Notes: generated from the letters alone by a model not told the origin. DNA of 64,000 nucleotides from Bacillota bacterium (GCA_023437365.1 JAEZGK010000077.1:62001-126000), one strand, 5' to 3'; positions 55,201 through 63,109 are shown, counted from the stretch's first letter. Program-made: numbers and translations.

Positions 55201-55805
55201 ATTCGGAGCTTTTCCCTATCATGAAAAGGGAGCTGAACTATGAAGAGAACGATATCTGCCTGCTTGCCTGGCTGAAATACTATAGTACAGATAAGAAGCC
55301 GACAGAGAATGAACTGAGTTTCATAGAGTATCAGATAGACCGTCTTGTAAAAAAAGATATCATACTACCTTTCTTTCTGTCTTACAGGAAACAGGTGGAA
55401 TTGCCGGAGAGGATAGTGGACAAGTGCTATATCACTTATATTACCGATCCTAGAAAGCAGGTCTATATTCACTATCGTCTGCTCAAGGAGCAGGAAGGTG
55501 AGTACAGTACGCAGAGGATGAGTAACATATTCATGGGTATTCATGTGAAGGAGTTTATCCTGTTTTATCGTGAAGCCCTCCAGTATTATATTACGGAGGA
55601 AACCTCGGATGGATCCAGCATCACGGAAAGCCTGCATACCCAATACGATTGTGAGACCCCGGAGGAGGACGACAGTAATTACAATCAGGTTAATCTGATG
55701 CTGATGGCTCAGGAAGTCAAGGATGAAAATACCCTTCTCACCTTAATGGAGAATTATGTGACGAACAAATTCATGATAGACGCATGCTTTAAGCAAATCA
55801 ACTAA
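52260..55805 (+). CDS. Giant DUF5717-like protein, first gene of an uncharacterised operon
   Basis: An 1181-residue protein starting at TTG 52260 after GGGGTGAT. No signal peptide or membrane segment is seen. The first 290 residues look like two beta-sandwich domains (IYEGSFIISNSTERRMEGRVYSS; TLTKDHWGFAEIRVSTD). The rest is mainly helical and repeat-like, of the TPR or HEAT sort, with many aromatic helices. I recall such proteins as DUF5717 in Lachnospiraceae. The role is unknown. The next gene follows 14 nt after its stop. A scaffold or large adaptor is an inference from architecture only. Confidence 0.75.
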   Translation: MKDKIEQFSKGNFEYELPFICLTDEEIRITVEAGKIYEGSFIISNSTERRMEGRVYSSSRLLQIKTPSFCEAANTIHYSFDATFLKAGEALEGDVCIVSDCGEKTLPFYVQVEIASVTTSLGKIKDLFQFTNLARMDWSEAKKVFKQEDFETIFLANEERYRYIYRYLIKSLSTSQALEEFLIAIHKKAMIRLVVDKTQVDYVVYDEGITDRITLTKDHWGFAEIRVSTDAAFIQLEQKFLWADRFIGNTNQVSFSIDQGLLQAGNNFGHIWIKTAYQTITIEVRCKCHKERKRILKHRVQQKLEFGMMANYLNLRLDRIDLIHYIEETESILNELTDNPNSILKELLKTHLAIISGKTKLAEELLGDFALSEAMLKRRSVYEYCAYLYLKALFYKEEGAIKDAAETIRFYYENGNTDWRILWFLLNMDSDYSKAAGKKLNDIKEQFEAGCHSPILYYEAVCTLNQEPVLLRDLGEFEIQTMNYGIKNWIISKELAGQYTYLANKRKGFHPIIFQGLVKLYDEFDDPEMLSAICCLLIKGMKKEEKYFEWYRLGVDSQLRITELYEYYMYSVSPAMEEPLAVPVLLYFIYNSNLSDTKKAFLYANIVKNKDKNESIYRTYLKRMEIFATKALELHQINRDLAVLYKEFLNKNSLNAELARHLPYVLYRQELVCHNPNMTGVTVIHKELGTEETQMLLQGCAQIDLFTGNAEIFLTDSFGNRYVESVDYTVTPYLAAEEYEALCLEYSNHVMLLLHLFDRYQSYRIINESAIALRKQVLQIEGLTKEYATECCQTLVEYYYENYQDEQLEFYLSQIELSAVKPMDRIRYLEYMVTRSLYHKAMEALKSFGFEGVTINRLVKMCSSWMLTPEAEVGNDLMVKLCYYVFSHNKYDEAILRYLVNYYDGATREMYGLWKAAKGFEINTHLLEERLLTQMLYTEGYLEESFLVFIEYYRNVTNHMLVRAYLSFYAYNYLVHLHVINSELFPIMKRELNYEENDICLLAWLKYYSTDKKPTENELSFIEYQIDRLVKKDIILPFFLSYRKQVELPERIVDKCYITYITDPRKQVYIHYRLLKEQEGEYSTQRMSNIFMGIHVKEFILFYREALQYYITEETSDGSSITESLHTQYDCETPEEDDSNYNQVNLMLMAQEVKDENTLLTLMENYVTNKFMIDACFKQIN

Positions 55806-55819
55806 CAAGGAGCGGTTCG

Positions 55820-57082
55820 ATGGATGCACCAAGAAAATTGATTGTGGGGTATGATCTGTGTGAAGATTTTACCCAGATAAGCTGTTTCAGCTATAAGACC
55901 TTTGAACCGATTGTGATCGGAATTCGGGAAGAGGATGAGTTAAATCTCATCCCTACCGTTCTCTGTGTAAAAAACGATTCAAAGCAATGGCTGTTCGGTG
56001 AGGATGCAATTTGCTGTTCCGCCGCCGGAACAGGGGTATTAATCAACCATCTTTTGGAAAAGCTGGTATCAGGAAAGACAGTAGAACTGTTTGGAGAAAG
56101 CTTTGACGGGGTTTCACTTCTTGAGAAATTTCTCCGAAAAACATTGACACTGGTGAAACAGTATTTCCCCACGGAGCAGATCACGAAGCTGGTAGTGACG
56201 GTCCGAAATACAGAACCAAGACTGATCGAGGGTATCTATGAGGCATTGTCAGTTCTCGGTCTGGAAAAGGACAGAGTTCTTATCCTGAGCCATGCCGGTG
56301 CCTATCTATATTATGCCTTAAGCCAGGATAAAGCTCTTTGGATGAATGATGTCGGTCTTTTTGAATTCAGTGAAGAGGCTTTGCTCTATTATCAGATACG
56401 GATGAGCCGCAGGGGAAAGCCTATAATCGCATGCTTAAATAAAACAGATTATACGGATATGCTAAGCTACCCAAGGCTGAAGCAAAATGAGCAGGGTCTT
56501 TCTTATGTATTTGAAAACATAGCCAATACGGCACTCTATAAACAGATTGTTACGACATTGTATTTTACGGGACGAGGGTTTGAGGGAGGCTGGGCTGATG
56601 AGGCTATACAGAAGCTCTGTGCAGGACGTAGAGTATTCTTTGGGCAGAATCTGTTTACCAAAGGAGCTTGCTATGCTGCAAAGGAGCTTTCCGGAGATGT
56701 CAAGCTTGCAGATATCCTTCTGCTGAATGATGATATGATTACCAGCACCGTCGGAGTCAGGGTATATAGGGATACAAAGTATTCGGATGCCATTCTTGCA
56801 GAAGCAGGTATGAATTGGTATGAAGTAGATCAAAGTATCGAAGTAATTCCCGAAGGGGTGCCCGAGCTTGAGATTATACTGAAAAGCTTGTTAAATAGGG
56901 AGGTAGTCAGAGAAAAGGTACGACTGACAAATCTTCCGGAACGACCGGATCGCATGACGAGGCTTTCGATTAATATTACCTGCAAGAATCGGACATCCGG
57001 TATCGTCCGGGTCCAGGATCTGGGCTTCGGAGAATTCTATCCTGCAACAGAATGTGTAACAGAATTTACCATAGAACTATAA
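55820..57082 (+). CDS. DUF5716-like, degenerate Hsp70/actin-fold protein
   Basis: A 420-residue protein. The start KLIVGYDLCEDFTQISCFSY resembles the phosphate-1 loop of Hsp70/actin ATPases (GxDxG...S) but lacks the usual G-T-T. VTVRNTEPRLIEGIYEALSVLG and HAGAYLYYALS echo the Hsp70 second subdomain. TTLYFTGRGFEGGWADE and NLFTKGACYAAKE echo the adenosine-binding GG motif and following helix. The C-terminal 80 residues are a beta domain (RLSINITCKNRTSGIVRVQDLGFGEF). It may be a chaperone-like ATPase or a non-hydrolysing scaffold. It sits between DUF5717 and a helical-repeat protein. Confidence 0.7.
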   Translation: MDAPRKLIVGYDLCEDFTQISCFSYKTFEPIVIGIREEDELNLIPTVLCVKNDSKQWLFGEDAICCSAAGTGVLINHLLEKLVSGKTVELFGESFDGVSLLEKFLRKTLTLVKQYFPTEQITKLVVTVRNTEPRLIEGIYEALSVLGLEKDRVLILSHAGAYLYYALSQDKALWMNDVGLFEFSEEALLYYQIRMSRRGKPIIACLNKTDYTDMLSYPRLKQNEQGLSYVFENIANTALYKQIVTTLYFTGRGFEGGWADEAIQKLCAGRRVFFGQNLFTKGACYAAKELSGDVKLADILLLNDDMITSTVGVRVYRDTKYSDAILAEAGMNWYEVDQSIEVIPEGVPELEIILKSLLNREVVREKVRLTNLPERPDRMTRLSINITCKNRTSGIVRVQDLGFGEFYPATECVTEFTIEL

Positions 57083-57096
57083 AAGCGAGGGTTGTG

Positions 57097-57930
57097 ATGA
57101 TGAGCAAGCTGATTCTATGCAGTGGTACCAGAACAAAAATACCATATTGCTTCGTAGCTACCGGTATCAAGGTATATTCGATTGAGGAGCTTTGCTATTA
57201 TATCTTTCATCATATCTACATGATTGAGGAGGACATCTATTCAGATGCCCTGATTGACTGGATACAGCTGGAGCTTAAATTAGCCGGACGGGCTGAGAGG
57301 CTGAGGCAGCTTAAGCAGGCGAAGGCAGATGTAAAGACTATGGTAACCTTTGTTCTCTGCAGCTCGGATTATTATAGTGAGAGTGAGATTAAGGGACTGC
57401 TTAAGAAATTGGATGATATCGCTGCCATGCCTAAGATAAAAAGAAGCTGTATCAAGGCAGATAACAGTTTATCGGAAGGGCAGTATACTGAGGCAGCTGC
57501 GGAATATGAGAAAATTCTGAATTCTGCGGAGGCAACGGATCTGGCTCCTGAGGATTACGGAGATATCCTTCATAATCTTGCGGTAGCCAAGGTACATACA
57601 GTAGGCTTAAAACAGGCAGCACAGTATATGCTCGAAGCGTATGAGAGAAATCACAGAAAAGAAAGTCTGATACAATACTTATGTGCTTTGCAGCTATTGG
57701 GATATGAGGTCCTGTATCACGAAAAGCTTAAGGAATATGAGGTAAGTCAAGAGATGCAGGAGTCGCTTGAAAACTTTATGAAGCAAAACAAGGAAGAAGC
57801 AGAACAGTCGCAGAGTATGACGGATATCCATTCCCTAAGGCAAATGAAGGAAAAAGGACAGATGCTGGAATATTATCGAAAGACGGAGGAATTACTGGAG
57901 GCCTGGAAAACGGAAATCCGCCGAAAATAG
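57097..57930 (+). CDS. Helical-repeat (TPR-like) protein of unknown function
   Basis: About 277 residues from ATG 57097 (GCGAGGG upstream; ATG 57100 is also possible). The N-terminal 100 residues are helical (VYSIEELCYYIFHHIYMIEED). A TPR-like pair follows: ADNSLSEGQYTEAAAEYEKILNSAE and LHNLAVAKVHTVGLKQAAQYMLEAYERN. The C terminus is a charged coil. No membrane segment is seen. It starts 14 nt after the DUF5716-like gene, so it is cotranscribed. It could be a cochaperone-like partner of that protein, which is inference. Confidence 0.65.
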   Translation: MMSKLILCSGTRTKIPYCFVATGIKVYSIEELCYYIFHHIYMIEEDIYSDALIDWIQLELKLAGRAERLRQLKQAKADVKTMVTFVLCSSDYYSESEIKGLLKKLDDIAAMPKIKRSCIKADNSLSEGQYTEAAAEYEKILNSAEATDLAPEDYGDILHNLAVAKVHTVGLKQAAQYMLEAYERNHRKESLIQYLCALQLLGYEVLYHEKLKEYEVSQEMQESLENFMKQNKEEAEQSQSMTDIHSLRQMKEKGQMLEYYRKTEELLEAWKTEIRRK

Positions 57931-57971
57931 ATAAAGAGCTTAGGACAATGGCTGACAGTGAGGTGGAAGTA

Positions 57972-59198
57972 ATGGGTATATTTAATCTTTTTAAGAGAAG
58001 AAAACAAAGTAGTGATGAGGAAGCTATCCTTCAGGAGTTGGAGGCGGAGGAGATGAGTCCGTCTGATAAGAAGAAGTCTCGCTCTGAGAAAAAGAAGGAG
58101 GGGAAGCGTCCTCTAAAGCTGAATACCAATACGGAGCGCATCGGTTATGTAAAGGATAATTGCGAAATTATTCTTGAAAGCAATAGGCAGATTGAGGAAG
58201 CCAAGGTGGAATATCAAGCCGTCACCTCCTACCTTACGGACATGCAACGGATGGATATGATACCGGAGGAACAAAGAGAGAACCTGGAGGAAGCAGCAAG
58301 AAAGATTGTCAGTCTATCGAAGGACAGAGAAAAGCTGCAAAGAAGGAGTTCCATCCTTACGGACATGCAATATCGTCTGTTCGAACGCTATGAACAGGTG
58401 CTGCCTAAGGAGCTGTCCGTGATACGGGACAGCGAGCAGTATCAGGTGATGATCGATCAGGATATGATGCATCTGGAGAAGGAGCGTGAGGCACTGGACG
58501 ATCAGGAGGAGGAGATCGTAAGCAAGCAATCCTTCCTGAAGGGAATAGCGATAACCACAAGTATCGTGATCATCCTGTTATTTTTATTATTTGCACTACT
58601 GTCATCCTATTCGGAAGCAAGCTTTACCATACCCTTCCTGTTGACAGTGCTGATGGGAATGATTTCGACCTTATATATTATTCTGGAAGCCAGGAAGAAC
58701 GAAAGCAATGTGAGAATTGTACAGGCAAAGCAAAACCGTCAGATCATGCTGATGAATAAGGTAAAGATCAAAGCTGTGAATAACCGGAGCTATCTGGATT
58801 ATGCATACAGTAAATACATGGTAGACAGCTATGAGCAGCTACGTGTCTCCTGGGAGGAATATGTCCGGATGAAGGATGAGGCCAGAAGATATCAAAGTAA
58901 TACGGAATTGCTGGAATTCTTTCATAATGAACTGATGCATGAATTGAAAAAGCATGGGGTGATGGATTCAGAAATTTGGATTTATCAGCCTACGGCGATT
59001 CTGGATCATAAGGAGATGGTTGAGGTTCGTCATAGATTGAATGTACGGAGACAAAAGCTGAGAGAAAGAATTGATGTGAACCAAAAGCAGAGAACAGAAG
59101 CTATTGCAGCCATCAAGGGGGTAATTACCAATTATCCCGACAGTAAGGAGGAGGCTGAAAGACTGGTCCGCAGATATCAGCTGGAGCTTGAAGAATGA
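57972..59198 (+). CDS. Coiled-coil protein with two central membrane helices
   Basis: About 408 residues from ATG 57972 (GAGGTGG six bases before), beginning MGIFNLFKRRKQ; ATG 57948 gives eight more residues. Residues 20-50 are highly charged. Long coiled coils lie near 60-180 (EEAARKIVSLSKDREKLQRR) and 235-400. The hydrophobic pair GIAITTSIVIILLFLLFALLSS and FTIPFLLTVLMGMISTLYIIL (about 195-245) would anchor it in the membrane, both coils facing the cytoplasm. Last of the four tightly packed genes; it could tether the complex. Confidence 0.68.
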   Translation: MGIFNLFKRRKQSSDEEAILQELEAEEMSPSDKKKSRSEKKKEGKRPLKLNTNTERIGYVKDNCEIILESNRQIEEAKVEYQAVTSYLTDMQRMDMIPEEQRENLEEAARKIVSLSKDREKLQRRSSILTDMQYRLFERYEQVLPKELSVIRDSEQYQVMIDQDMMHLEKEREALDDQEEEIVSKQSFLKGIAITTSIVIILLFLLFALLSSYSEASFTIPFLLTVLMGMISTLYIILEARKNESNVRIVQAKQNRQIMLMNKVKIKAVNNRSYLDYAYSKYMVDSYEQLRVSWEEYVRMKDEARRYQSNTELLEFFHNELMHELKKHGVMDSEIWIYQPTAILDHKEMVEVRHRLNVRRQKLRERIDVNQKQRTEAIAAIKGVITNYPDSKEEAERLVRRYQLELEE

Positions 59199-59275
59199 TG
59201 TACGTTGGCTTCACAGAAGATGGGATTCTTTCATAGAATAATGTAATGTATCTATTCTATCAGGAGGAAAAATCT

Positions 59276-60196
59276 ATGTACCTGAGCAGAGATTTTGCCA
59301 GGCTGTCTCTGGAGCTACACTTATTCTTTTTGAGAATAATGAAAGAACACTCTTTTTTTCTGGAGCTGGGCTTTACACCGAGGGATTCAAGCTTTACAAA
59401 ACGAGCTGATGAGTTCCGAAAGGAATTTGATAAACTGTTGTGGGATGTGGTTGCTATTTCCAGCGGAGTGGTCGGCAGAGATGTATTACAGTCGGGAGAA
59501 GTAGTCACGCAATACACGATGAATGCAGAAAAGGCTTCTGAGTATTATACAGGTATTGATATACCGATTGATATCACAAAAGCAGAATTGGATCTGATGG
59601 GCAGTAGGAATTACCCTGTGAACAGAAGGTTGGATGAGGCTGTTTATGAGATTAACAGAAGGGCAATTGAGTTGGTATCCTCTCTGATACGGTTTAAGGA
59701 AACCATTTTGGCAGATGTATTGGCCTGCAAGATGTTTACCGTGAACTATCCGCTGCTGATCGATCATATCCTTCGGGAAGCAAGACTGTATCGTGATACA
59801 ATCGAGCGGATTCAGAGAGGAGAAGACTATAACATACAAAATGAGGCTCTAGAGCAGGAGCTGTTCTGGAATCGGATCATGGCTGAGCACTCGAAGTTTA
59901 TCCGGGGATTACTTGATCCGCAGGAGGAGGACCTGTTCAACATGGCCGATCATTTTGGTGATGAATTCGATGCACTGACGAAGGAAGCAAGGGAAGCCAT
60001 GGATAATACGGTACCGGCTGCAAAGGTTACTGCGGACAGTCTGGCAGCAACGAAAGCCATCCGGGATTTCAAAGAGCAGGGAACACAGGGGTTAATCAAT
60101 TGCAAAATCAAATCAATCATCATCCCGTTGTTGGCAGACCATACGCTTCGAGAAGCCAGTCATTATCTGAGACTGTTAAGAATGTTCCGAAGATAG
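59276..60196 (+). CDS. DUF2935 protein
   Basis: A 306-residue helical protein built of two similar four-helix halves (about 1-150 and 165-305). Each half shows F-x-R/E...EHS-FI/L-G, as in FLRIMKEHSFFLELGF and FWNRIMAEHSKFIRGLL. That duplication matches DUF2935, a family with histidine/glutamate residues in positions that could bind metal. AGGAGG sets ATG 59276. It lies 77 nt after the coiled-coil gene and before a terminator, so it may share that transcript. Confidence 0.8.
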   Translation: MYLSRDFARLSLELHLFFLRIMKEHSFFLELGFTPRDSSFTKRADEFRKEFDKLLWDVVAISSGVVGRDVLQSGEVVTQYTMNAEKASEYYTGIDIPIDITKAELDLMGSRNYPVNRRLDEAVYEINRRAIELVSSLIRFKETILADVLACKMFTVNYPLLIDHILREARLYRDTIERIQRGEDYNIQNEALEQELFWNRIMAEHSKFIRGLLDPQEEDLFNMADHFGDEFDALTKEAREAMDNTVPAAKVTADSLAATKAIRDFKEQGTQGLINCKIKSIIIPLLADHTLREASHYLRLLRMFRR

Positions 60197-60225
60197 CGGA
60201 CATCAAGATTATTATTTAAGGATAT

Positions 60226-60269
60226 AGACCTTGAAGTGCTGATGATCAGTGCTTTGAGGTCTTTTTTTG
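60226..60269 (+). terminator. Terminator of the DUF5717-DUF2935 region
   Basis: AGACCT (60226-60231) pairs with AGGTCT (60257-60262); the inner AAGTGCTGA/TCAGTGCTT forms with two wobbles. A T7 run follows. Confidence 0.85.
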
Positions 60270-60615
60270 TCTTATTTGCTTGCACAGCACATCTTTGGAT
60301 GAAAATTGTGAGATTCTGTTGGATGAAAATTGTGAGATTCCCTATTGACGAAACCTGGCATTTGGAGTATCTTATCAATAGAAGATATATCTAAAAGATA
60401 TATATAAGATATATATAAGATAAATATAAGATAAATATAAGATATATATAAAAGATATATATAAAAGATATATTGCTGCTATCAATATATTTTGTTTACA
60501 CAGGAAGATAAGTCGATCAATTTATGCTTCAGCACATTTTCGCGGATCAGCGTCAGGATGTGGTGTGTATAATCAAGACTTTCACACATAATTTGTGTTA
60601 ACATAATCTTACAGA
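60270..60615. repeat. Gene-free region with short duplications and an A/T repeat tract
   Basis: A 22-nt sequence beginning TTGGATGAAAATTGTG occurs twice, at 60295 and 60319. From 60381 to 60474 a degenerate AAGATATATAT/AAGATAAATAT repeat of 10-14 nt runs about eight times. No ORF is supported. The tract probably slips easily. Confidence 0.75.
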
Positions 60616-60627
60616 TTGGAGGTTTAT

Positions 60628-61347
60628 ATGAAAAGACAGAATATCAGAAAATTGCTTCTCATTATTTCGATGCTGCTCTTCCCGATTACAATTTATTATC
60701 TTTCCCCATATGTTATCATTATGGGAGCTATGGAGGGCATCATCAACGGCAGCTTTATCGTATTTATGACGATGCTTTTGGGAGGTATTTTTTTCGGAAG
60801 AATCTTCTGTGCTTACCTTTGTCCGGCAGGAGGTATCATGGAATGCACGGCACTAATCAATAATAATAATCCGAAGCAAGGCCGGAGGAATTATATTAAG
60901 TATGTAATCTGGTCTCTATGGGTCATTGGAGTAATTGTCAGCTTCCTGTATCGTAAGAAAGAGATCACAGTGAACTTCTTCTACCTGACAGACCACGGAA
61001 TATCCATTGCAAATATTTACGGATACGTAATCTACTACGGAATTATACTGTTATTCTTCCTACCCTCCATCCTCATGGGAAAGCGGGCGATGTGCCATTA
61101 TATCTGCTGGATGGCTCCCTTTATGATCCTCGGAAGTAAGCTCGGACAGCTCTTACATATCAGACAGCTCAGGCTGATTTCAGAGAAGGAAGGCTGTACC
61201 CAGTGTCATGCCTGTGACAGGAAATGTCCCATGGGTTTGAAGGTATCTGAGAAGGTTCAAACAGGGAAAATGTATGATACAGAATGTATCCTCTGCGGGG
61301 AATGCATTGATACCTGTCCGAAGAAGGTAATAAAATATAAAATGTAA
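60628..61347 (+). CDS. NapH-type 4Fe-4S membrane protein
   Basis: A 239-residue protein with about five membrane helices. It has the cysteine motif FCAYLCPAGG near residue 65, typical of NapH/CcoG/RdxA-like proteins, and a second CHYICWMAPF near 170. A C-terminal pair of clusters CTQCHACDRKCPMG and CILCGECIDTCPKK (2x4Fe-4S) follows. It would pass electrons across or along the membrane, as in polyferredoxins. GGAGG sets ATG 60628. The electron acceptor is unknown. Confidence 0.85.
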   Translation: MKRQNIRKLLLIISMLLFPITIYYLSPYVIIMGAMEGIINGSFIVFMTMLLGGIFFGRIFCAYLCPAGGIMECTALINNNNPKQGRRNYIKYVIWSLWVIGVIVSFLYRKKEITVNFFYLTDHGISIANIYGYVIYYGIILLFFLPSILMGKRAMCHYICWMAPFMILGSKLGQLLHIRQLRLISEKEGCTQCHACDRKCPMGLKVSEKVQTGKMYDTECILCGECIDTCPKKVIKYKM

Positions 61348-61360
61348 TGATAGGAGAGTT

Positions 61361-62005
61361 ATGAAAAAGACAAGATTCGTAATCCTCGGTTTACTAAATG
61401 AAGAGCCGTTGAGCGGTTATGATATCAAGAAAATTATTGACATTCGTATGTCCTTCTTCTGGCAGGAGAGCTACGGACAGATCTATCCCGAGCTTGCTAA
61501 GCTTCGGGAGGAGGGACTTGTCGAGCAGATCAGCGGTTCTGCTGAGGTGGAGAGGAAGCATAATTATGACAATATGCCGGACGGACCCTGGGAAGAAGTG
61601 TTAACAGATAGACTTGCGGGGTCAGAGCAAAGCAGTACACCTGGAAAGGAAAAGAAGGAAAGTGCCAGACCTGAGAAAATCAGGTATCAAATTACTCACC
61701 AGGGGCAGGTAGCTCTTAAAAAATGGATGGAGGCAGAGAACGAGAAGGATACTACCCGCAGTGAATTCCTTCTTAAGATGTACCTAGCAACAGAGGATAA
61801 CCGGGAGGAGCTGCGCAGACACCTGACAGAATTTTACCGGCAGGCACAGCAGAAGCATCTGCTGTTCACGATGTTTCAGAAGGAGTTACAGCTGCTAGCC
61901 AATGAGCATAATAATCACAGACAGTTACTGAGGGTGCTGGAGCTGGGACTTCGCCAGGCTAAGCTGTATATGGAGTGGAGTAATGAGATGCTAGAGGAAC
62001 TATAA
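61361..62005 (+). CDS. PadR-family transcriptional regulator
   Basis: A 214-residue regulator. The N-terminal winged helix has FVILGLLNEEPLSGYDIKKIID and SYGQIYPELAKLREEGLVEQ. The wing (about 60-105) carries an unusual charged insert (SEQSSTPGKEKKESARPEKIRYQIT). The long C-terminal helical dimer domain (EFLLKMYLATEDN...) matches the Vir-type PadR subfamily. It starts 13 nt after the ferredoxin-like gene. Its last codons seed the downstream repeat. Confidence 0.9.
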   Translation: MKKTRFVILGLLNEEPLSGYDIKKIIDIRMSFFWQESYGQIYPELAKLREEGLVEQISGSAEVERKHNYDNMPDGPWEEVLTDRLAGSEQSSTPGKEKKESARPEKIRYQITHQGQVALKKWMEAENEKDTTRSEFLLKMYLATEDNREELRRHLTEFYRQAQQKHLLFTMFQKELQLLANEHNNHRQLLRVLELGLRQAKLYMEWSNEMLEEL

Positions 62006-62069
62006 TAGCTAAAACAAAAATGTAGGAACTATAATAGCTAAAACAAAACTATAATAGCTAAAACAAAAA
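61996..62069. repeat. Tandem repeat containing the padR stop codon
   Basis: GGAACTATAATAGCTAAAAC at 61996 (covering the last codons and stop) recurs at 62025, and CTATAATAGCTAAAACAAAA again at 62049. Confidence 0.85.
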
Positions 62070-62073
62070 CCGC

Positions 62074-62103
62074 TTGACATAATAGAGGATGTTGAATTAT
62101 ATT
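62074..62103 (+). promoter_or_regulatory. Promoter of the valS T-box leader
   Basis: TTGACA (62074-62079), an 18-nt spacer, then TATATT (62098-62103), about 30 nt before the T-box stem I. Confidence 0.75.
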
Positions 62104-62133
62104 ATATAAATACTATATCAAAAAATGTAGTGA

Positions 62134-62396
62134 TGGAGAGGATTAGATAAGAGAAGCTTATCAGAGAGAACCATCCGCCGGCTGAAAGGTGGTTCAGAGC
62201 AAGCTTATTGAAGGTAGCTCCGGAACAGCAGCTCTGAAGCCATAGGGTGAGTAAGAGATGTCGGGTTGTCCCGTTACAGACAAGAGAGCAGACAGTGTTC
62301 GAAGCGCTATCATATCCACGGATTCTATTCCTTCCTACTGTCTGAAACAAAGGTGGTACCACGGTTCTTCGTCCTTTCAGACGAGGAACCTTTTTT
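62134..62396 (+). ncRNA. T-box riboswitch, valine specificity
   Basis: Stem I has an AGAGAGAA motif (62163-62170) and the CCGGCTGAAAGG apical region. The specifier region ATTGAAGGTAGC contains GTA, a valine codon, at 62214-62216. The T-box sequence AACAAAGGTGGTACCACGG is at 62346-62364; its TGGT would pair with the ACCA-type end of a tRNA with A at the discriminator position, as in tRNA-Val. A terminator GGTTCTTCGTC/GACGAGGAACC (62363-62390) with six Ts follows. valS lies 713 nt downstream, an unusually long gap. Confidence 0.93.
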
Positions 62397-62674
62397 GATT
62401 CATTACGGCAAAGTAATATCGTGGCCCCTTTCTAAGCGGGGTTAGTCAGCAGAGTAAGGAATAATAATGGATATGATTCATAGCATTCCGTACCATAACA
62501 CCTTAGATAGGTAAATAATAAGGATAATTATATGGAAAGTTATAAGTATAATTATTAGAAAAGTCATTCAGAAGAAACAGAGATAGTTCCAGGAAAATTT
62601 ACTTATATAAGTATATTGAAGTAACGATATATGATGATTCATAATACCGTTATCAGTAGAAGCATATAGAAACA
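62397..62674. other. Gene-free spacer between T-box and foldback element
   Basis: No ORF with a start and ribosome site is seen. The sequence is A/T-rich without a strong hairpin or promoter. Confidence 0.5.
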
Positions 62675-62900
62675 GGTACTTTGCTATGGATTATATATTT
62701 GTATGACTTGATTGCTTTCTTAGAAACACTTACTAAGTTCATGGAGCTTTCGTCGGAAAATGTCCATAGAAGGACATTTTAGGAGCTTGTGACACGGAGG
62801 TCACATAGCTCCGACCGACAGATTAAGCTACATGAACGAAGTAAAGTGTTTCTTGAAAGCAATCATCGGAAGGAAAATATATAATCCATAGTAAAGTACC
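62675..62900. mobile_element. 226-bp foldback (MITE-like) element in the valS leader
   Basis: The 26-nt ends (62675-62700 and 62875-62900) are inverted repeats with one mismatch. Further paired blocks are TGATTGCTTTC/GAAAGCAATCA (62709/62855), GAAACACTT/AAGTGTTTC (62723/62844) and GTTCATG/CATGAAC (62738/62831), then TCGG/CCGA. Two internal hairpins, AAAATGTCC/GGACATTTT (62757-62780) and GGAGCT-GTGAC/GTCAC-AGCTCC (62782-62812), form a multi-branch tip. No ORF and no clear target-site duplication. It could be a MITE or a structured RNA. Confidence 0.65.
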
Positions 62901-63063
62901 GTTCCTAGACCCGTCCCTAGAACTTCCCTAGAACTTCCCTAGAACCGTTCCTAGACCCGTCCCTAGAACTTCCCTGGAACCGTTCCTAGACCCGTCCCTA
63001 GAACTTCCCTAGAACCGTTCCTAGACCCGCTCCTAGAATCGTTCCTAGAACTACACCTAGAAT
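62901..63063. repeat. 11-12-nt tandem repeat (CCTAGAAC/CCTAGACC) before valS
   Basis: About fourteen units of the type TCCCTAGAACT or TTCCTAGACCCG run without break from the end of the foldback element. They show a higher-order period of about 35 nt. C/T-rich on this strand. Confidence 0.9.
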
Positions 63064-63109
63064 GTTAATTAAATCATCAAATATACTACACCCCGAAAGG
63101 AAGAGAACC

